In this document: positions 10,632-19,151 of the stretch, piece after piece | Layout of the letters: each line of letters begins with the position of its first letter | Numbering within the stretch: the first letter of the stretch is position 1 | Assembly (NCBI RefSeq): GCF_000069945.1 | Contig: NC_010545.1 | Location: 930,001-994,000 of the forward strand | Length of the DNA: 64,000 nucleotides | Origin: Corynebacterium urealyticum DSM 7109 | Lineage (GTDB): Bacteria; Actinomycetota; Actinomycetes; Mycobacteriales; Mycobacteriaceae | Reading direction: 5' to 3' | The notes under the pieces: generated by a model | What the model saw: the letters and a program-made list of their open reading frames with translations, nothing else | Database searches by the model: none | What the model was told of the DNA's origin: nothing | Position numbers and translations under genes: made by a program

Positions 10632-11366
10632 ATGTACAAAACCTTCCAAGGCATGGACGATCTCCAGCACATGGTGGAGCAGGCTTATAGCGTGCCCATG
10701 ACATCCAATTGCATGGTGCCGCGCCGCGAGGTGCTCGACATCCTCGACGAGATGCGTAACGCCATTCCTATCGAGATGGACGACGCTCAGGACGTCCTTG
10801 ATCACCGCGACAAGATTCTCCACGATGCTGAGGATCGCGCCGACGGCATGGTCGCCGACGCTGAGGCGGAGCGCGACCGGATTCTTGAGGAGGCCCACGC
10901 ACGCGCGGAGGCGATGGTGCGCGACGCCGAAGAGCGTGCCACCACCACGGTCGCCCAGGCTGAGGATGAGGCCGACCGCCTGGTTACCGAGGCTCGCAAC
11001 GAATACGACCACGTCACCTCCCGCGCCGCCGCGGAATCGGACCGCCTCATTAAGGCAGGTAATGATTCCTACCAGCGCTCCGTGGACGAGGGTATTGCCG
11101 AGCAGCAGCGCCTTGTCTCCGAATCCGAGGTTGTCCGCAACGCCGAGGCGGAAGCCCAGCGCATCGTGCAGTCCGCCCACGCGGATTCCGACCGCCTGCG
11201 CAACGAGTGCGACCGCTACGTGGATTCCACTCTCGCGGAGTTTGAGGAGTCCCTCTCCGCCACCCTGCGCAGCGTGGGCCGCGACCGCGCCGCCCTACGC
11301 AAGGGGGCTGGCGTCTCCGGACTGCGCAGCGACTCCAACTACGGGGACCACAGCTACGAGAGCTAA
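10632..11366 (+). CDS. sepIVA: SepIVA, DivIVA-like septal/polar growth protein
   Basis: 244 residues, nearly all predicted coiled coil: Ala/Glu/Asp/Arg-rich heptads from about residue 55 to 225. The N-terminus (MYKTFQGMDDLQ, then VPMTSNCMVPRREVLD) and the segment DDAQDVLDHRD match mycobacterial SepIVA (Rv2927c), which is essential for septation and intracellular membrane organisation in mycobacteria. The C-terminal CDRYVDSTLAEFEESL block also matches. The neighbours (DUF177, rnc, mutM downstream) are the same as in M. tuberculosis. The frame is open further upstream, but the homologous N-terminus starts at ATG 10632. Confidence 0.88.
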   Translation: MYKTFQGMDDLQHMVEQAYSVPMTSNCMVPRREVLDILDEMRNAIPIEMDDAQDVLDHRDKILHDAEDRADGMVADAEAERDRILEEAHARAEAMVRDAEERATTTVAQAEDEADRLVTEARNEYDHVTSRAAAESDRLIKAGNDSYQRSVDEGIAEQQRLVSESEVVRNAEAEAQRIVQSAHADSDRLRNECDRYVDSTLAEFEESLSATLRSVGRDRAALRKGAGVSGLRSDSNYGDHSYES

Positions 11367-11450
11367 GCGCCGAGCTGCCCGCCTGGGGTGAAGCGAGCGG
11401 GACGTCGTCCCAAATGGCGGCGGGGAGCCTAGAGCGGGTACAAAAGGGGT

Positions 11451-12026
11451 ATGAGCAACCCCTTCATCCTCGATGTTCAGGACATCCTCGGCCAACAAGG
11501 TGGCCCGGAGCACATTCACACCACCGGTGAAACCCCGCATAACCTCGGCGGGGAAATGTTCGGAATTACCCCCGGCACCAGCGTCGATATCGATTTGATC
11601 CTCACCAACCTGGGTGAAGCCATCATGGCCCAGGGAACGGTCAGCGGGCCGGCCACCGTCGAATGCGGTCGCTGCCTCCGCCACTTCACAACGGACCTCA
11701 GCATCAAGGTCGACCAGGTCTTCGGCACCTCGGCGGATTTCATCACCACCGAGGACGAGGACTCCGAGGAGGACGCCGAAGAGCTGCCACCGCTGGTTGA
11801 GGACGAACGCATCGACCTGACGCAGACCGTGCTCAACGAAGCCGGGCTCAACGCGCCATTCAACCCCGTCTGCGCTGATTACGGACTCGAATGCGAGACC
11901 AATGTCCCGGAGCCGGACGGCATCTCCGAGGAGGAAGCGGAAGAGGAGAAGGTCGACCCGCGCTGGGCCGGCCTGTCCGCAATCAAGTCCCAACTGGCCG
12001 GGGGTGACGATGGCTCGCAAGCGTAG
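11451..12026 (+). CDS. YceD/DUF177 family protein
   Basis: 191-residue acidic protein. Central C-G-R-C pair (near residues 69-72) and a second cysteine pair (CADYGLEC) give the YceD/DUF177 pattern. Family members are linked to 23S rRNA accumulation and usually precede rpmF; here rnc follows instead, as in mycobacteria. A long Glu/Asp run (about residues 97-120) separates the two cysteine pairs. The second pair lacks the spacing of classic CxxDCxGLCxxCG family members, so metal binding is uncertain. The 3' end overlaps rnc by 17 bases. TACAAA and AAAAGGGG just before the ATG could act as -10 or ribosome site. Confidence 0.88.
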   Translation: MSNPFILDVQDILGQQGGPEHIHTTGETPHNLGGEMFGITPGTSVDIDLILTNLGEAIMAQGTVSGPATVECGRCLRHFTTDLSIKVDQVFGTSADFITTEDEDSEEDAEELPPLVEDERIDLTQTVLNEAGLNAPFNPVCADYGLECETNVPEPDGISEEEAEEEKVDPRWAGLSAIKSQLAGGDDGSQA

Positions 12027-12747
12027 GCTCACCGGCGAGGCGGCACTTCGCGCCGCATATTCCAAGCACGACCACGCCCCGCTGCTGGAGGCATGGGGGA
12101 TCGAGCTCTCCGACGAGATGCTGCGGCTGGCGCTGACCCACCGTTCCTTCGCACACGAGAATGACAACGTGCCGAACAACGAGCGCCTCGAGTTCCTCGG
12201 CGACGCCGTGCTCGGACTCTCGGTCGCCGAGCAGCTGTACACGCAGTTCCCGCAGCGCAGCGAGTCCGATATCTCCAAGATGCGCGCGGGCGTGGTGAAT
12301 ATGTATGCGCTCGCGGGGCTGGCCCGCAACCTCGGGCTGGGGGAGTACATCCTGCTCGGCCGCGGAGAGATGAAGACCGATGGGCAGGATAAAGATTCCA
12401 TCCTCGCGGACACCGTCGAGGCAATCCTTGGCGCGATCTACCTGGAGCACGGCTTCGCGGTTGCGAAGGCGACGGTGTTGCGGCTGTTTAAGTCCATGAT
12501 CGATAAGGCCCCGACCGTGGGGCTGACCATGGACTGGAAGACCACCGTGCAGGAACGCCTGCGCGAACACGATCTGCCGATGCCGGAGTATGAGGTCACC
12601 TCCTCCGGGCCGGAGCACGACAAGGCCTTCTTCGCCACGCTCAAGCTGGATGGCAAGGAGCGCACCCGCGGCCAGGGGCGCACGAAGAAGGAAGCGGAAC
12701 ACCAAGCGGCTCGCGCTATGGTGGAGGAACTCAGCAAACGTGCCTGA
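12010..12747 (+). CDS. rnc: Ribonuclease III
   Basis: Cleaves double-stranded RNA, including rRNA precursors. 245 residues. RNase III domain signature NERLEFLGDAVL (near residues 57-68) with the acidic catalytic residues, and a second acidic site in DTVEAILGAIYL. The C-terminal double-stranded RNA-binding domain ends in RTKKEAEHQAARAMVEEL. ATG at 12010 lies inside the end of the DUF177 gene; GTG at 12004 is an alternative. The 3' end overlaps mutM by 8 bases, so DUF177-rnc-mutM form one transcription unit. Confidence 0.96.
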   Translation: MARKRRLTGEAALRAAYSKHDHAPLLEAWGIELSDEMLRLALTHRSFAHENDNVPNNERLEFLGDAVLGLSVAEQLYTQFPQRSESDISKMRAGVVNMYALAGLARNLGLGEYILLGRGEMKTDGQDKDSILADTVEAILGAIYLEHGFAVAKATVLRLFKSMIDKAPTVGLTMDWKTTVQERLREHDLPMPEYEVTSSGPEHDKAFFATLKLDGKERTRGQGRTKKEAEHQAARAMVEELSKRA

Positions 12748-13609
12748 GCTGCCTGAGGTGGAGGTCGTCCGTCGCGGGCTGGAAGAACATCTCAGCGATG
12801 GGGTCATCCACGACGTCGACGTCCGTCATCCCCGCGCCGTTCGCGCCCAGCCTGGCGGGGCTGCGGAGCTCGTCGCGCTTCTGGACGGTGCCCGCATCCA
12901 GTCCATTGAGCGCCGGGGAAAGTACATGTGGCTCGTGCTGAATAATGGCCGTGCGCTGTTCGTCCACCTCGGGATGAGCGGGCAGATGCTGATCCATGAG
13001 GCTTCGGATCCGGCTCTGCCCACCACGCACGTCCGAATTTCTGCGCGGGTCGACGTGGGGGAGAAGGACCTGGTGCTGAGTTTCGTGGATCAGCGCACCT
13101 TTGGTCAGTGGCAGGTCACGCCCGTCGTGGCAGACCCGCACGGGGGCTTTACGGGGGTGCCGGTTCCGGTTGCGCACATCGCCCCCGATCCCTTCGAGGC
13201 GGTCTTCGACCCGGCGGTCGTGGCCCGGCGCCTCAGGGCGAAGAAGACCGATGTGAAGCGTGCGATCCTGGATCAAACACTGGTCTCGGGGATTGGAAAT
13301 ATTTACGCCGACGAGGCGCTGTGGGCCGCGGGCGTAGCTCCCAGCCGCCGTACCCGGGGCATGCGCCAACGCGACGCCGTGGCCGTATTGGAGCAGGCCG
13401 GGGCGGTGATGCGCCGGGCGCTGGCCCAGGGCGGCACCAGTTTTGATTCGCTCTACGTCAACGTCAACGGAGCCAGCGGCTACTTCGCCCGCTCGCTCAA
13501 TGCCTACGGCAGGGCCGGGAAGCCATGCCCCCGCTGTGGGGAGCCGATCGTTCGGGTGCAGTGGACGAACCGATCCTCACACTTCTGCCCGCAGTGCCAG
13601 TCCAGCTAG
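12740..13609 (+). CDS. mutM: Formamidopyrimidine-DNA glycosylase (Fpg)
   Basis: Excises 8-oxoguanine and cuts the abasic site. The GTG at 12740 is fixed because the next codons give PELPEVE: Pro2 is the catalytic amine and Glu3 the acid once Met is removed. 289 residues. The H2TH region and the lysine of the KRAILDQTLVSGIGNIYADE segment are present. A C-terminal zinc finger has four cysteines (CPRCGEP and CPQCQ). It overlaps rnc by 8 bases. Confidence 0.96.
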   Translation: MPELPEVEVVRRGLEEHLSDGVIHDVDVRHPRAVRAQPGGAAELVALLDGARIQSIERRGKYMWLVLNNGRALFVHLGMSGQMLIHEASDPALPTTHVRISARVDVGEKDLVLSFVDQRTFGQWQVTPVVADPHGGFTGVPVPVAHIAPDPFEAVFDPAVVARRLRAKKTDVKRAILDQTLVSGIGNIYADEALWAAGVAPSRRTRGMRQRDAVAVLEQAGAVMRRALAQGGTSFDSLYVNVNGASGYFARSLNAYGRAGKPCPRCGEPIVRVQWTNRSSHFCPQCQSS

Positions 13610-13678
13610 CGTTCAGAACGGGGCTGGGTTACGGGCAGGCTATTCCAAGAATGGGTGGTGGAGTTCTACAATGTCCCT

Positions 13679-15184
13679 ATGGAAAAACTTACTGAGCTCG
13701 TTGATGGCTCGATCAATGGTGTCATCTGGAACATCATCCCGTGGCTGTTGATCGCCGCGGGCATCTACTTCGGCTTGCGGACTCTCTTCGTCCAGGTCCG
13801 CATGCTGCCCACGATGCTGAAAGCAGTCGCGGAGAAGCCGCCGGTTGCCCGTGATGAGCGGGGCAATGAGATCCAGGACGGCGAGCGCGTCGGTATTTCG
13901 GCGTTCAAGGCTTTCACGATTTCTGCCGCCTCTCGCGTGGGAACCGGCAACATTGCCGGCGTGGCGCTGGCGATCTCTATCGGTGGGCCGGGCGCGGTCT
14001 TCTGGATGTGGATGATCGCCATCGTCGGCGGCGCGACCGCCTTCGTGGAGTCCACGCTGGCTCAGCTGTGGAAGTCCCGCGACATCAACGGCCACTACCA
14101 CGGTGGCCCGGCCTTCTACATGACGCGCGGCCTGGGCTGGAAGCCGCTCGCCGTTATCTTCGCCGTGGCGCTCTCCTTCACCTATGGCTTCGTCTACAAC
14201 GCGATTCAGACGAACTCCATCGTCGACGCGGTGGGAGTCTCCCTCAACAGCGATTCCACGACCCTCAAGCTGATCGTCGCGGTCGCCGTTGCCTCCCTCA
14301 CCGCCCTGGTTATTTTCGGCGGCGTGACCCGCATCGCCAGCGTGACGCAGATCATCGTGCCGTTGATGGCCGTGGCCTACATCATCGTGGGTCTCATCGT
14401 CGTGCTTATGAACCTCAGCGAGGTGCCGGGCATGGTCGGGCTCATCGTGGGCCACGCACTCGGTATTAAGCAGGTCGCGGGCGCGGGCATCGGCATGGCC
14501 TTCGGCATCGGCATGCGTCGCGGCCTGTTCTCCAACGAGGCAGGCCAGGGCTCCGCGCCGAACGCGGCCGCGACCGCGACCGTCTCCCACCCTGTCAAGC
14601 AGGGCCTCGTCCAGACCCTCGGCGTATATTTCGACACCCTCGTTGTCTGTACCATCACCGCTTTCGTGGTGCTGCTGGGCCCCGCCGTGACCTACGGCCG
14701 CGACGACATCCAGGGCGTCTCCCTGACCCAGACCGCGCTCGCCGATTCGGTTGGCTCGTGGGGTGCGCACTTCATCACCTTCATCCTCTTCTTCCTGGCT
14801 TTCTCCTCGGTCATCGGCAACGTCTACCTGGCCCAGGCCAATATCGAGTACCTGTCCGAATCGAAGAAGGTCATGACGATCTTCCGCCTCGGCGTGATCG
14901 CTTTCGTCTTCTTCGGAGCCTTCGGCTCCCTGCCGCTGGTGTGGGCGCTGGGAGACACGATGGCCGGCACCATGGCGATCATCAACATCATCGCGATCGT
15001 CCCGCTGGGTGGCATCGTCTTCAAGCTGCTGAAGAACTTCAACGATCAGCGCAAGAAGGGTCTGGATCCGGTCTTCCACCGGGATATGCTGCCGGAGGCG
15101 AAGAACGTCGAGGTCTGGGACGGTTCCGACTCGGCGACCCGCCGCGGTTGGCTCGAGCGCCGCTCCCTGCGTGAGTTCACCTAA
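13679..15184 (+). CDS. Sodium:alanine/glycine symporter, AGCS family
   Basis: About 501 residues with around 11 membrane segments. Family signatures include SAASRVGTGNIAGVALAISIGGPGAVFWMW (near residues 85-114), GGPAFYM, and the GMRRGLFSNEAGQGSAPNAAATA block. These Na+ or H+ symporters take up alanine or glycine; the exact substrate cannot be read from sequence. GTG at 13655 in the same frame is an alternative start; neither has a strong ribosome site. The gene sits between mutM and acyP, splitting a set usually adjacent to smc. Confidence 0.92.
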   Translation: MEKLTELVDGSINGVIWNIIPWLLIAAGIYFGLRTLFVQVRMLPTMLKAVAEKPPVARDERGNEIQDGERVGISAFKAFTISAASRVGTGNIAGVALAISIGGPGAVFWMWMIAIVGGATAFVESTLAQLWKSRDINGHYHGGPAFYMTRGLGWKPLAVIFAVALSFTYGFVYNAIQTNSIVDAVGVSLNSDSTTLKLIVAVAVASLTALVIFGGVTRIASVTQIIVPLMAVAYIIVGLIVVLMNLSEVPGMVGLIVGHALGIKQVAGAGIGMAFGIGMRRGLFSNEAGQGSAPNAAATATVSHPVKQGLVQTLGVYFDTLVVCTITAFVVLLGPAVTYGRDDIQGVSLTQTALADSVGSWGAHFITFILFFLAFSSVIGNVYLAQANIEYLSESKKVMTIFRLGVIAFVFFGAFGSLPLVWALGDTMAGTMAIINIIAIVPLGGIVFKLLKNFNDQRKKGLDPVFHRDMLPEAKNVEVWDGSDSATRRGWLERRSLREFT

Positions 15185-15235
15185 AAGCGACGAGAAGACT
15201 GCGCCCGGAATACGGCGAGCTAAGGAGAAACGGAA

Positions 15236-15532
15236 GTGACTGAGCAACCACAGGTCCGCCTCACCGCCTGGTGCCACGGCCGGGTCCAGGGCGTGGGCTT
15301 TCGCTGGTGGGTCGCCGGCCAGGCCAAGGCCCTGGGGCTGACCGGCTCGGCCACGAATTACCCGGACGGTCGGGTGCTCGTTGTCGCGGAGGGGGCACGA
15401 CACCTGGCCGAAGAGTTGCTTGACCGGCTCCAGCCCGGCGCGTTGACGAACCCGCAGCGCCCGGGGCAGGTCACCACGGTCGTCGAGTTGTGGGGCGAGC
15501 CCAAGGGCGCGGTCGGTTTCGAGCGCCGCTAA
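15236..15532 (+). CDS. acyP: Acylphosphatase
   Basis: 98 residues, normal length. Hydrolyses carboxyl-phosphate bonds of acyl phosphates. The active-site loop [11 protein letters not shown] (catalytic Arg in the last segment) and the catalytic Asn in [11 protein letters not shown] are present. Ribosome site AAGGAG lies 11 bases before the GTG start. smc follows 51 bases later. Confidence 0.95.
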   Translation: MTEQPQVRLTAWCHGRVQGVGFRWWVAGQAKALGLTGSATNYPDGRVLVVAEGARHLAEELLDRLQPGALTNPQRPGQVTTVVELWGEPKGAVGFERR

Positions 15533-15571
15533 CGCGCGAGCCTGTGCTTAGAGCTTGTCCTCGCGCAACGA

Positions 15572-15577
15572 TAAGAT
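15572..15577 (+). promoter_or_regulatory. -10 hexamer for leaderless smc
   Basis: TAAGAT lies 6 bases before the smc ATG, and no ribosome site is visible. Confidence 0.5.
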
Positions 15578-15583
15578 AGCCGC

Positions 15584-18500
15584 ATGCACTTAAAGTCGTT
15601 GACCCTCAAAGGATTCAAGTCCTTTGCGTCCTCGACGACCCTGAAACTCGAGCCGGGGATCTGCGCTGTCGTCGGCCCCAACGGCTCGGGGAAGTCCAAT
15701 GTCGTCGACGCCCTGGCATGGGTGATGGGGGAGCAGGGGGCGAAGACCCTGCGCGGCGGCAAGATGGAGGACGTCATCTTCGCCGGCGCCGGTGACCGCA
15801 AACCGCTGGGGCGGGCGGAGGTTACCCTCGTCATCGACAACTCCGACGGCAAGCTGCCGATCGAGTACTCCGAGGTCGCGGTCACCCGCCGCATGTTCCG
15901 CGACGGGGCCAGCGAATACGAGATCAACGGCGCCAAGGCCCGGCTCATGGATATCCAGGAGCTGCTGAGCGACTCGGGTATCGGCCGCGAGATGCATGTC
16001 ATCGTCGGTCAGGGAAGGCTCTCCCAAATCCTGGAGTCCAAGCCTGAGGAGCGCCGCGCCTTCATCGAGGAGGCCGCGGGTGTGCTGAAGCACCGGCGCC
16101 GCAAGGAGAAGGCACAGCGCAAGCTGGTCGGTATGCAGGCCAACCTGGACCGCCTCCAGGACCTCACCGATGAGCTGCACCGCCAGCTGGGGCCACTAGC
16201 CCGGCAAGCCGACGCCGCACAGCGGGCGTCCACCGTGCAGGCCACCATCCGGGACCGTCGCACCGTCCTGGCGGCCCATCACGTCCGCACTCTGTCGGAG
16301 AACCTCCACGAGGCCAATGCCGAGACCGAGCGACTCATCGAGGAGCGCGAATACCTCACCGAGCAGCTTGAAGAGCACTCCGGTGAGCTCGCCGAGGTGG
16401 AGGAAGAGCTGCGCACCGCGCTGGAGGACGCGGAGTCGGCCCGCACCCTCTGGTACCGGCTTTCGGCGGTCGCGGAGAAGAACTCCGCCTCTCTGCGCAT
16501 CGCGGCCGATCGCGCTCAGGCCAGCGAAGAGACCGCCTGGCTGGGACCCGACCCCGCCCATCTGCTGGAGCGAGCCGAGCGGGCGGATGCTGAGCAGGAG
16601 GAGCTCGACGAGGCCGTCGAGATCGCCCAGGAAAAGCTCGAAGGAATCCGGGAGACCGTTGCTGAGGCCCAGGACGCCGCCCGGCAGGCGGAGAACGAGC
16701 ACCTCGCCCAAGTCCGGGCCATCGCGGACCGGCGCGAAGGCGTGGTGCGTCTGCTCTCCCGCCAGGAGGCAGCCAGCGAGCGGTTGGCTAACGCACAGGC
16801 CGAGGTGGAGCGCAGTGAAGAGGCCGTGGGCGAGCACACTGAGGAGCTGGAGAACCTCAGTGAGGAGCTCGCGGAAGCCGCCGACGAACTAGCAGATATC
16901 GAGGGTGGGGGAGAGGAACTCCGCGCAACCGCAGAGCAGCTCGCCCGCGAGGTCCAGACCGTTGAGCAGCGCGCAGAGGAGCTGCGCAACCAGGAACGCG
17001 CGCTGGAGCGCGAGATTGCGGGTCTGGAGGCCACCATCACCGGCTGGCAGGAGCGGCTGCGCCCCACCGACGGTGCTGCCCGCGCGACATCCGCCGCCGA
17101 AGAACAAGGCCATGCGGTGAGCACCCTGGCCGAAAACCTCACCGTCACTGGCGACTGGTCTGCCGCGGCGGCTGCCGTCCTGGGCGCGATCGCTCCCACC
17201 GGGGTCGTTACAGCCTCAGACGAGGCGATCCTCAGCGCACTCGAGGGCAGCGATGAGGGCCGCGCCCTCGTCATCGAGGCTGGATCCGAAACCAAGGAGA
17301 AGGCCGGCTGGCGCCTTGATGCGGCCTTGCCCGCAGGGCAGTGGCTGCTGGACGTGATCGAACCCAGCCAGGAGGTTGCCGCCGCGTTGAATGCGTTGCT
17401 CGTCGACGTCGTCGCTGTGGCAGACGCCGCTGAGGCCCGCCGCCTCGTAGCCGCCGACACCAGGCTGAGGGCAGTGACCAAGGCCGGCAGCCTCTTCGGG
17501 CCCGGTTGGTTCGCGGCGGGTCGCGGGGGAGCAACGCCCGCGGTGGAGCTTGCTGCGAAGATCGACCAGGCTGGCGCGGACGTCGCCGAGAAGAAAGAAC
17601 AGCTCGCTGACCTGAAAGCGAGCCTCGACGCCGCGCTCGAAACCACCGCGGAACGACGCGCCGCAGCCAGCAGCGCCAAGGCCGCCGTCCAGGAGCAACG
17701 GGCACGCGTCCAAGCGGCCCAACACCGCTTCAAGGCGGCAGAGAACGCGGAGGAATCCGCACGCCGTAGCCTCGAGCGCGCCACCGTTCAACGCAACCAG
17801 GCCGAGGAGAGGGCCCGCCAGGCTGATGAGGAACTCGCCGAGGTACGCGACCGACTCTCGCGAGTGCAAGAGCCCGAAGAACAAGAGGAACCTTCCACCG
17901 CGCAGCGTGACCGGACGGCTCAAGAACTCACGCAGGCGAAAGCCATGGAGATGGATGCACGCCTGCAGCTGCGAACGGCTGAGGAACGCGCCGCCGCCAC
18001 CCGCGGCAAGGCGGACAACCTGCGGCGCCAGGCCCGCCAGGAAGAGGCCTCCCGCAAACAGCACGAGATCGCACGGGCGCGCCGCGAAGCCAAGCGCCAG
18101 GCAGCGCTCATCGTGCAGGAACAGGCCGAACGGGTCGGCCAGCGCATCACCGATGCACTCCATCGTGCCCAGGAGTCCCGCACCCTGACCGAGCAGGCAC
18201 ACCGCCAATGGCAGGAACGCATGCGCCAGCAAAAGGCAGAGGTCAATAAGTACAACAGTCAGCTCGGGGCGGTCACCCAGCGGGCGCACGAGGCGGAGCT
18301 GAAGCGCAACCAGGCACAGCTCAAGCTCGAGCAGGCCGCGGAATCTGCGATGGAGCAGCTCACCATGACGTCCGAACAGCTGCTGGCCGTCGAGCTCCCG
18401 GAGGACTTCGATCAGGCCACAGCGCGTAAGGAGCTCAAGCAGGCGGAGAAAGACTTGAACTCCCTCGGCAAGGTCAACCCACTGGCGCTGGAGGAGTATA

Positions 18501-19072
18501 AAGCGCTGGAGGAACGCTATTCCTTCCTCGCCAGCCAGCTCGACGATGTCGAACGCGCCCGCGAGGACCTCAACGGGGTGATCAAGGACGTGGACAACAC
18601 CATCCTCACCCTCTTCGTGGAAGCCTGGCACGACGTGGAGGAGCAGTTCCCCAAGGTCTTCGAGACCCTCTTCCCGGGTGGGTCCGGCCGACTGGTGCTG
18701 ACCGACCCGGAGGACATGCTCACCACCGGTATCGAGGTGGAAGCTCGCCCGCCGGGCAAGAAGGTCAAGCGCCTGAGCCTGCTTTCCGGCGGTGAGAAGT
18801 CGCTGACCGCGCTGGCACTACTCGTCGCCATCTTCCGTGCTCGCCCCAGCCCGTTCTACGTCATGGATGAGGTCGAAGCTGCGTTGGACGACGTCAACCT
18901 GCGACGCCTGATCGCGCTGTTCGAAGAGTTGCGTAAGGACTCCCAGCTGATCGTGATCACGCACCAGAAGCCGACGATGGATGTGGCCAATGTCCTCTAC
19001 GGTGTGACCATGCGTGGGGACGGCGTGACGCGCGTTATTTCGCAGCGTATGAAGCCACTGGAAGCCGGTTAG
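15584..19072 (+). CDS. smc: Chromosome partition/condensin ATPase SMC
   Basis: 1162 residues. ATP-driven DNA loop organiser that acts with ScpA and ScpB (not in this window). Walker A GPNGSGKS is near residues 31-38. Coiled coil one runs to about residue 500, followed by a hinge (about 500-660) and the returning coiled coil. The C-terminal head has signature LSGGEKSLTALAL near 1067 and Walker B FYVMDEVEAALDD near 1090. The hinge has a GRGG stretch at its end. Translation is probably leaderless. Confidence 0.97.
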   Translation: MHLKSLTLKGFKSFASSTTLKLEPGICAVVGPNGSGKSNVVDALAWVMGEQGAKTLRGGKMEDVIFAGAGDRKPLGRAEVTLVIDNSDGKLPIEYSEVAVTRRMFRDGASEYEINGAKARLMDIQELLSDSGIGREMHVIVGQGRLSQILESKPEERRAFIEEAAGVLKHRRRKEKAQRKLVGMQANLDRLQDLTDELHRQLGPLARQADAAQRASTVQATIRDRRTVLAAHHVRTLSENLHEANAETERLIEEREYLTEQLEEHSGELAEVEEELRTALEDAESARTLWYRLSAVAEKNSASLRIAADRAQASEETAWLGPDPAHLLERAERADAEQEELDEAVEIAQEKLEGIRETVAEAQDAARQAENEHLAQVRAIADRREGVVRLLSRQEAASERLANAQAEVERSEEAVGEHTEELENLSEELAEAADELADIEGGGEELRATAEQLAREVQTVEQRAEELRNQERALEREIAGLEATITGWQERLRPTDGAARATSAAEEQGHAVSTLAENLTVTGDWSAAAAAVLGAIAPTGVVTASDEAILSALEGSDEGRALVIEAGSETKEKAGWRLDAALPAGQWLLDVIEPSQEVAAALNALLVDVVAVADAAEARRLVAADTRLRAVTKAGSLFGPGWFAAGRGGATPAVELAAKIDQAGADVAEKKEQLADLKASLDAALETTAERRAAASSAKAAVQEQRARVQAAQHRFKAAENAEESARRSLERATVQRNQAEERARQADEELAEVRDRLSRVQEPEEQEEPSTAQRDRTAQELTQAKAMEMDARLQLRTAEERAAATRGKADNLRRQARQEEASRKQHEIARARREAKRQAALIVQEQAERVGQRITDALHRAQESRTLTEQAHRQWQERMRQQKAEVNKYNSQLGAVTQRAHEAELKRNQAQLKLEQAAESAMEQLTMTSEQLLAVELPEDFDQATARKELKQAEKDLNSLGKVNPLALEEYKALEERYSFLASQLDDVERAREDLNGVIKDVDNTILTLFVEAWHDVEEQFPKVFETLFPGGSGRLVLTDPEDMLTTGIEVEARPPGKKVKRLSLLSGGEKSLTALALLVAIFRARPSPFYVMDEVEAALDDVNLRRLIALFEELRKDSQLIVITHQKPTMDVANVLYGVTMRGDGVTRVISQRMKPLEAG

Positions 19073-19137
19073 CCCAGGCCAGCCCGCACACAGGGGGAAC
19101 GGGCTGGGGCGTGCGGAATTGCTAGCCGGGTAAAGGC

Positions 19138-19143
19138 TAGGAT
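19138..19143 (+). promoter_or_regulatory. -10 hexamer before the 1184-residue protein
   Basis: TAGGAT ends 8 bases before GTG 19152. It overlaps the in-frame TTG at 19143, which argues against that earlier start. Confidence 0.4.
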
Positions 19144-19151
19144 TGGCGGAC

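Noticed and set aside
19143-19151. TTG 19143 as start of the 1184-residue gene
   Set aside because: It overlaps the last base of the -10 hexamer that would serve the GTG at 19152.
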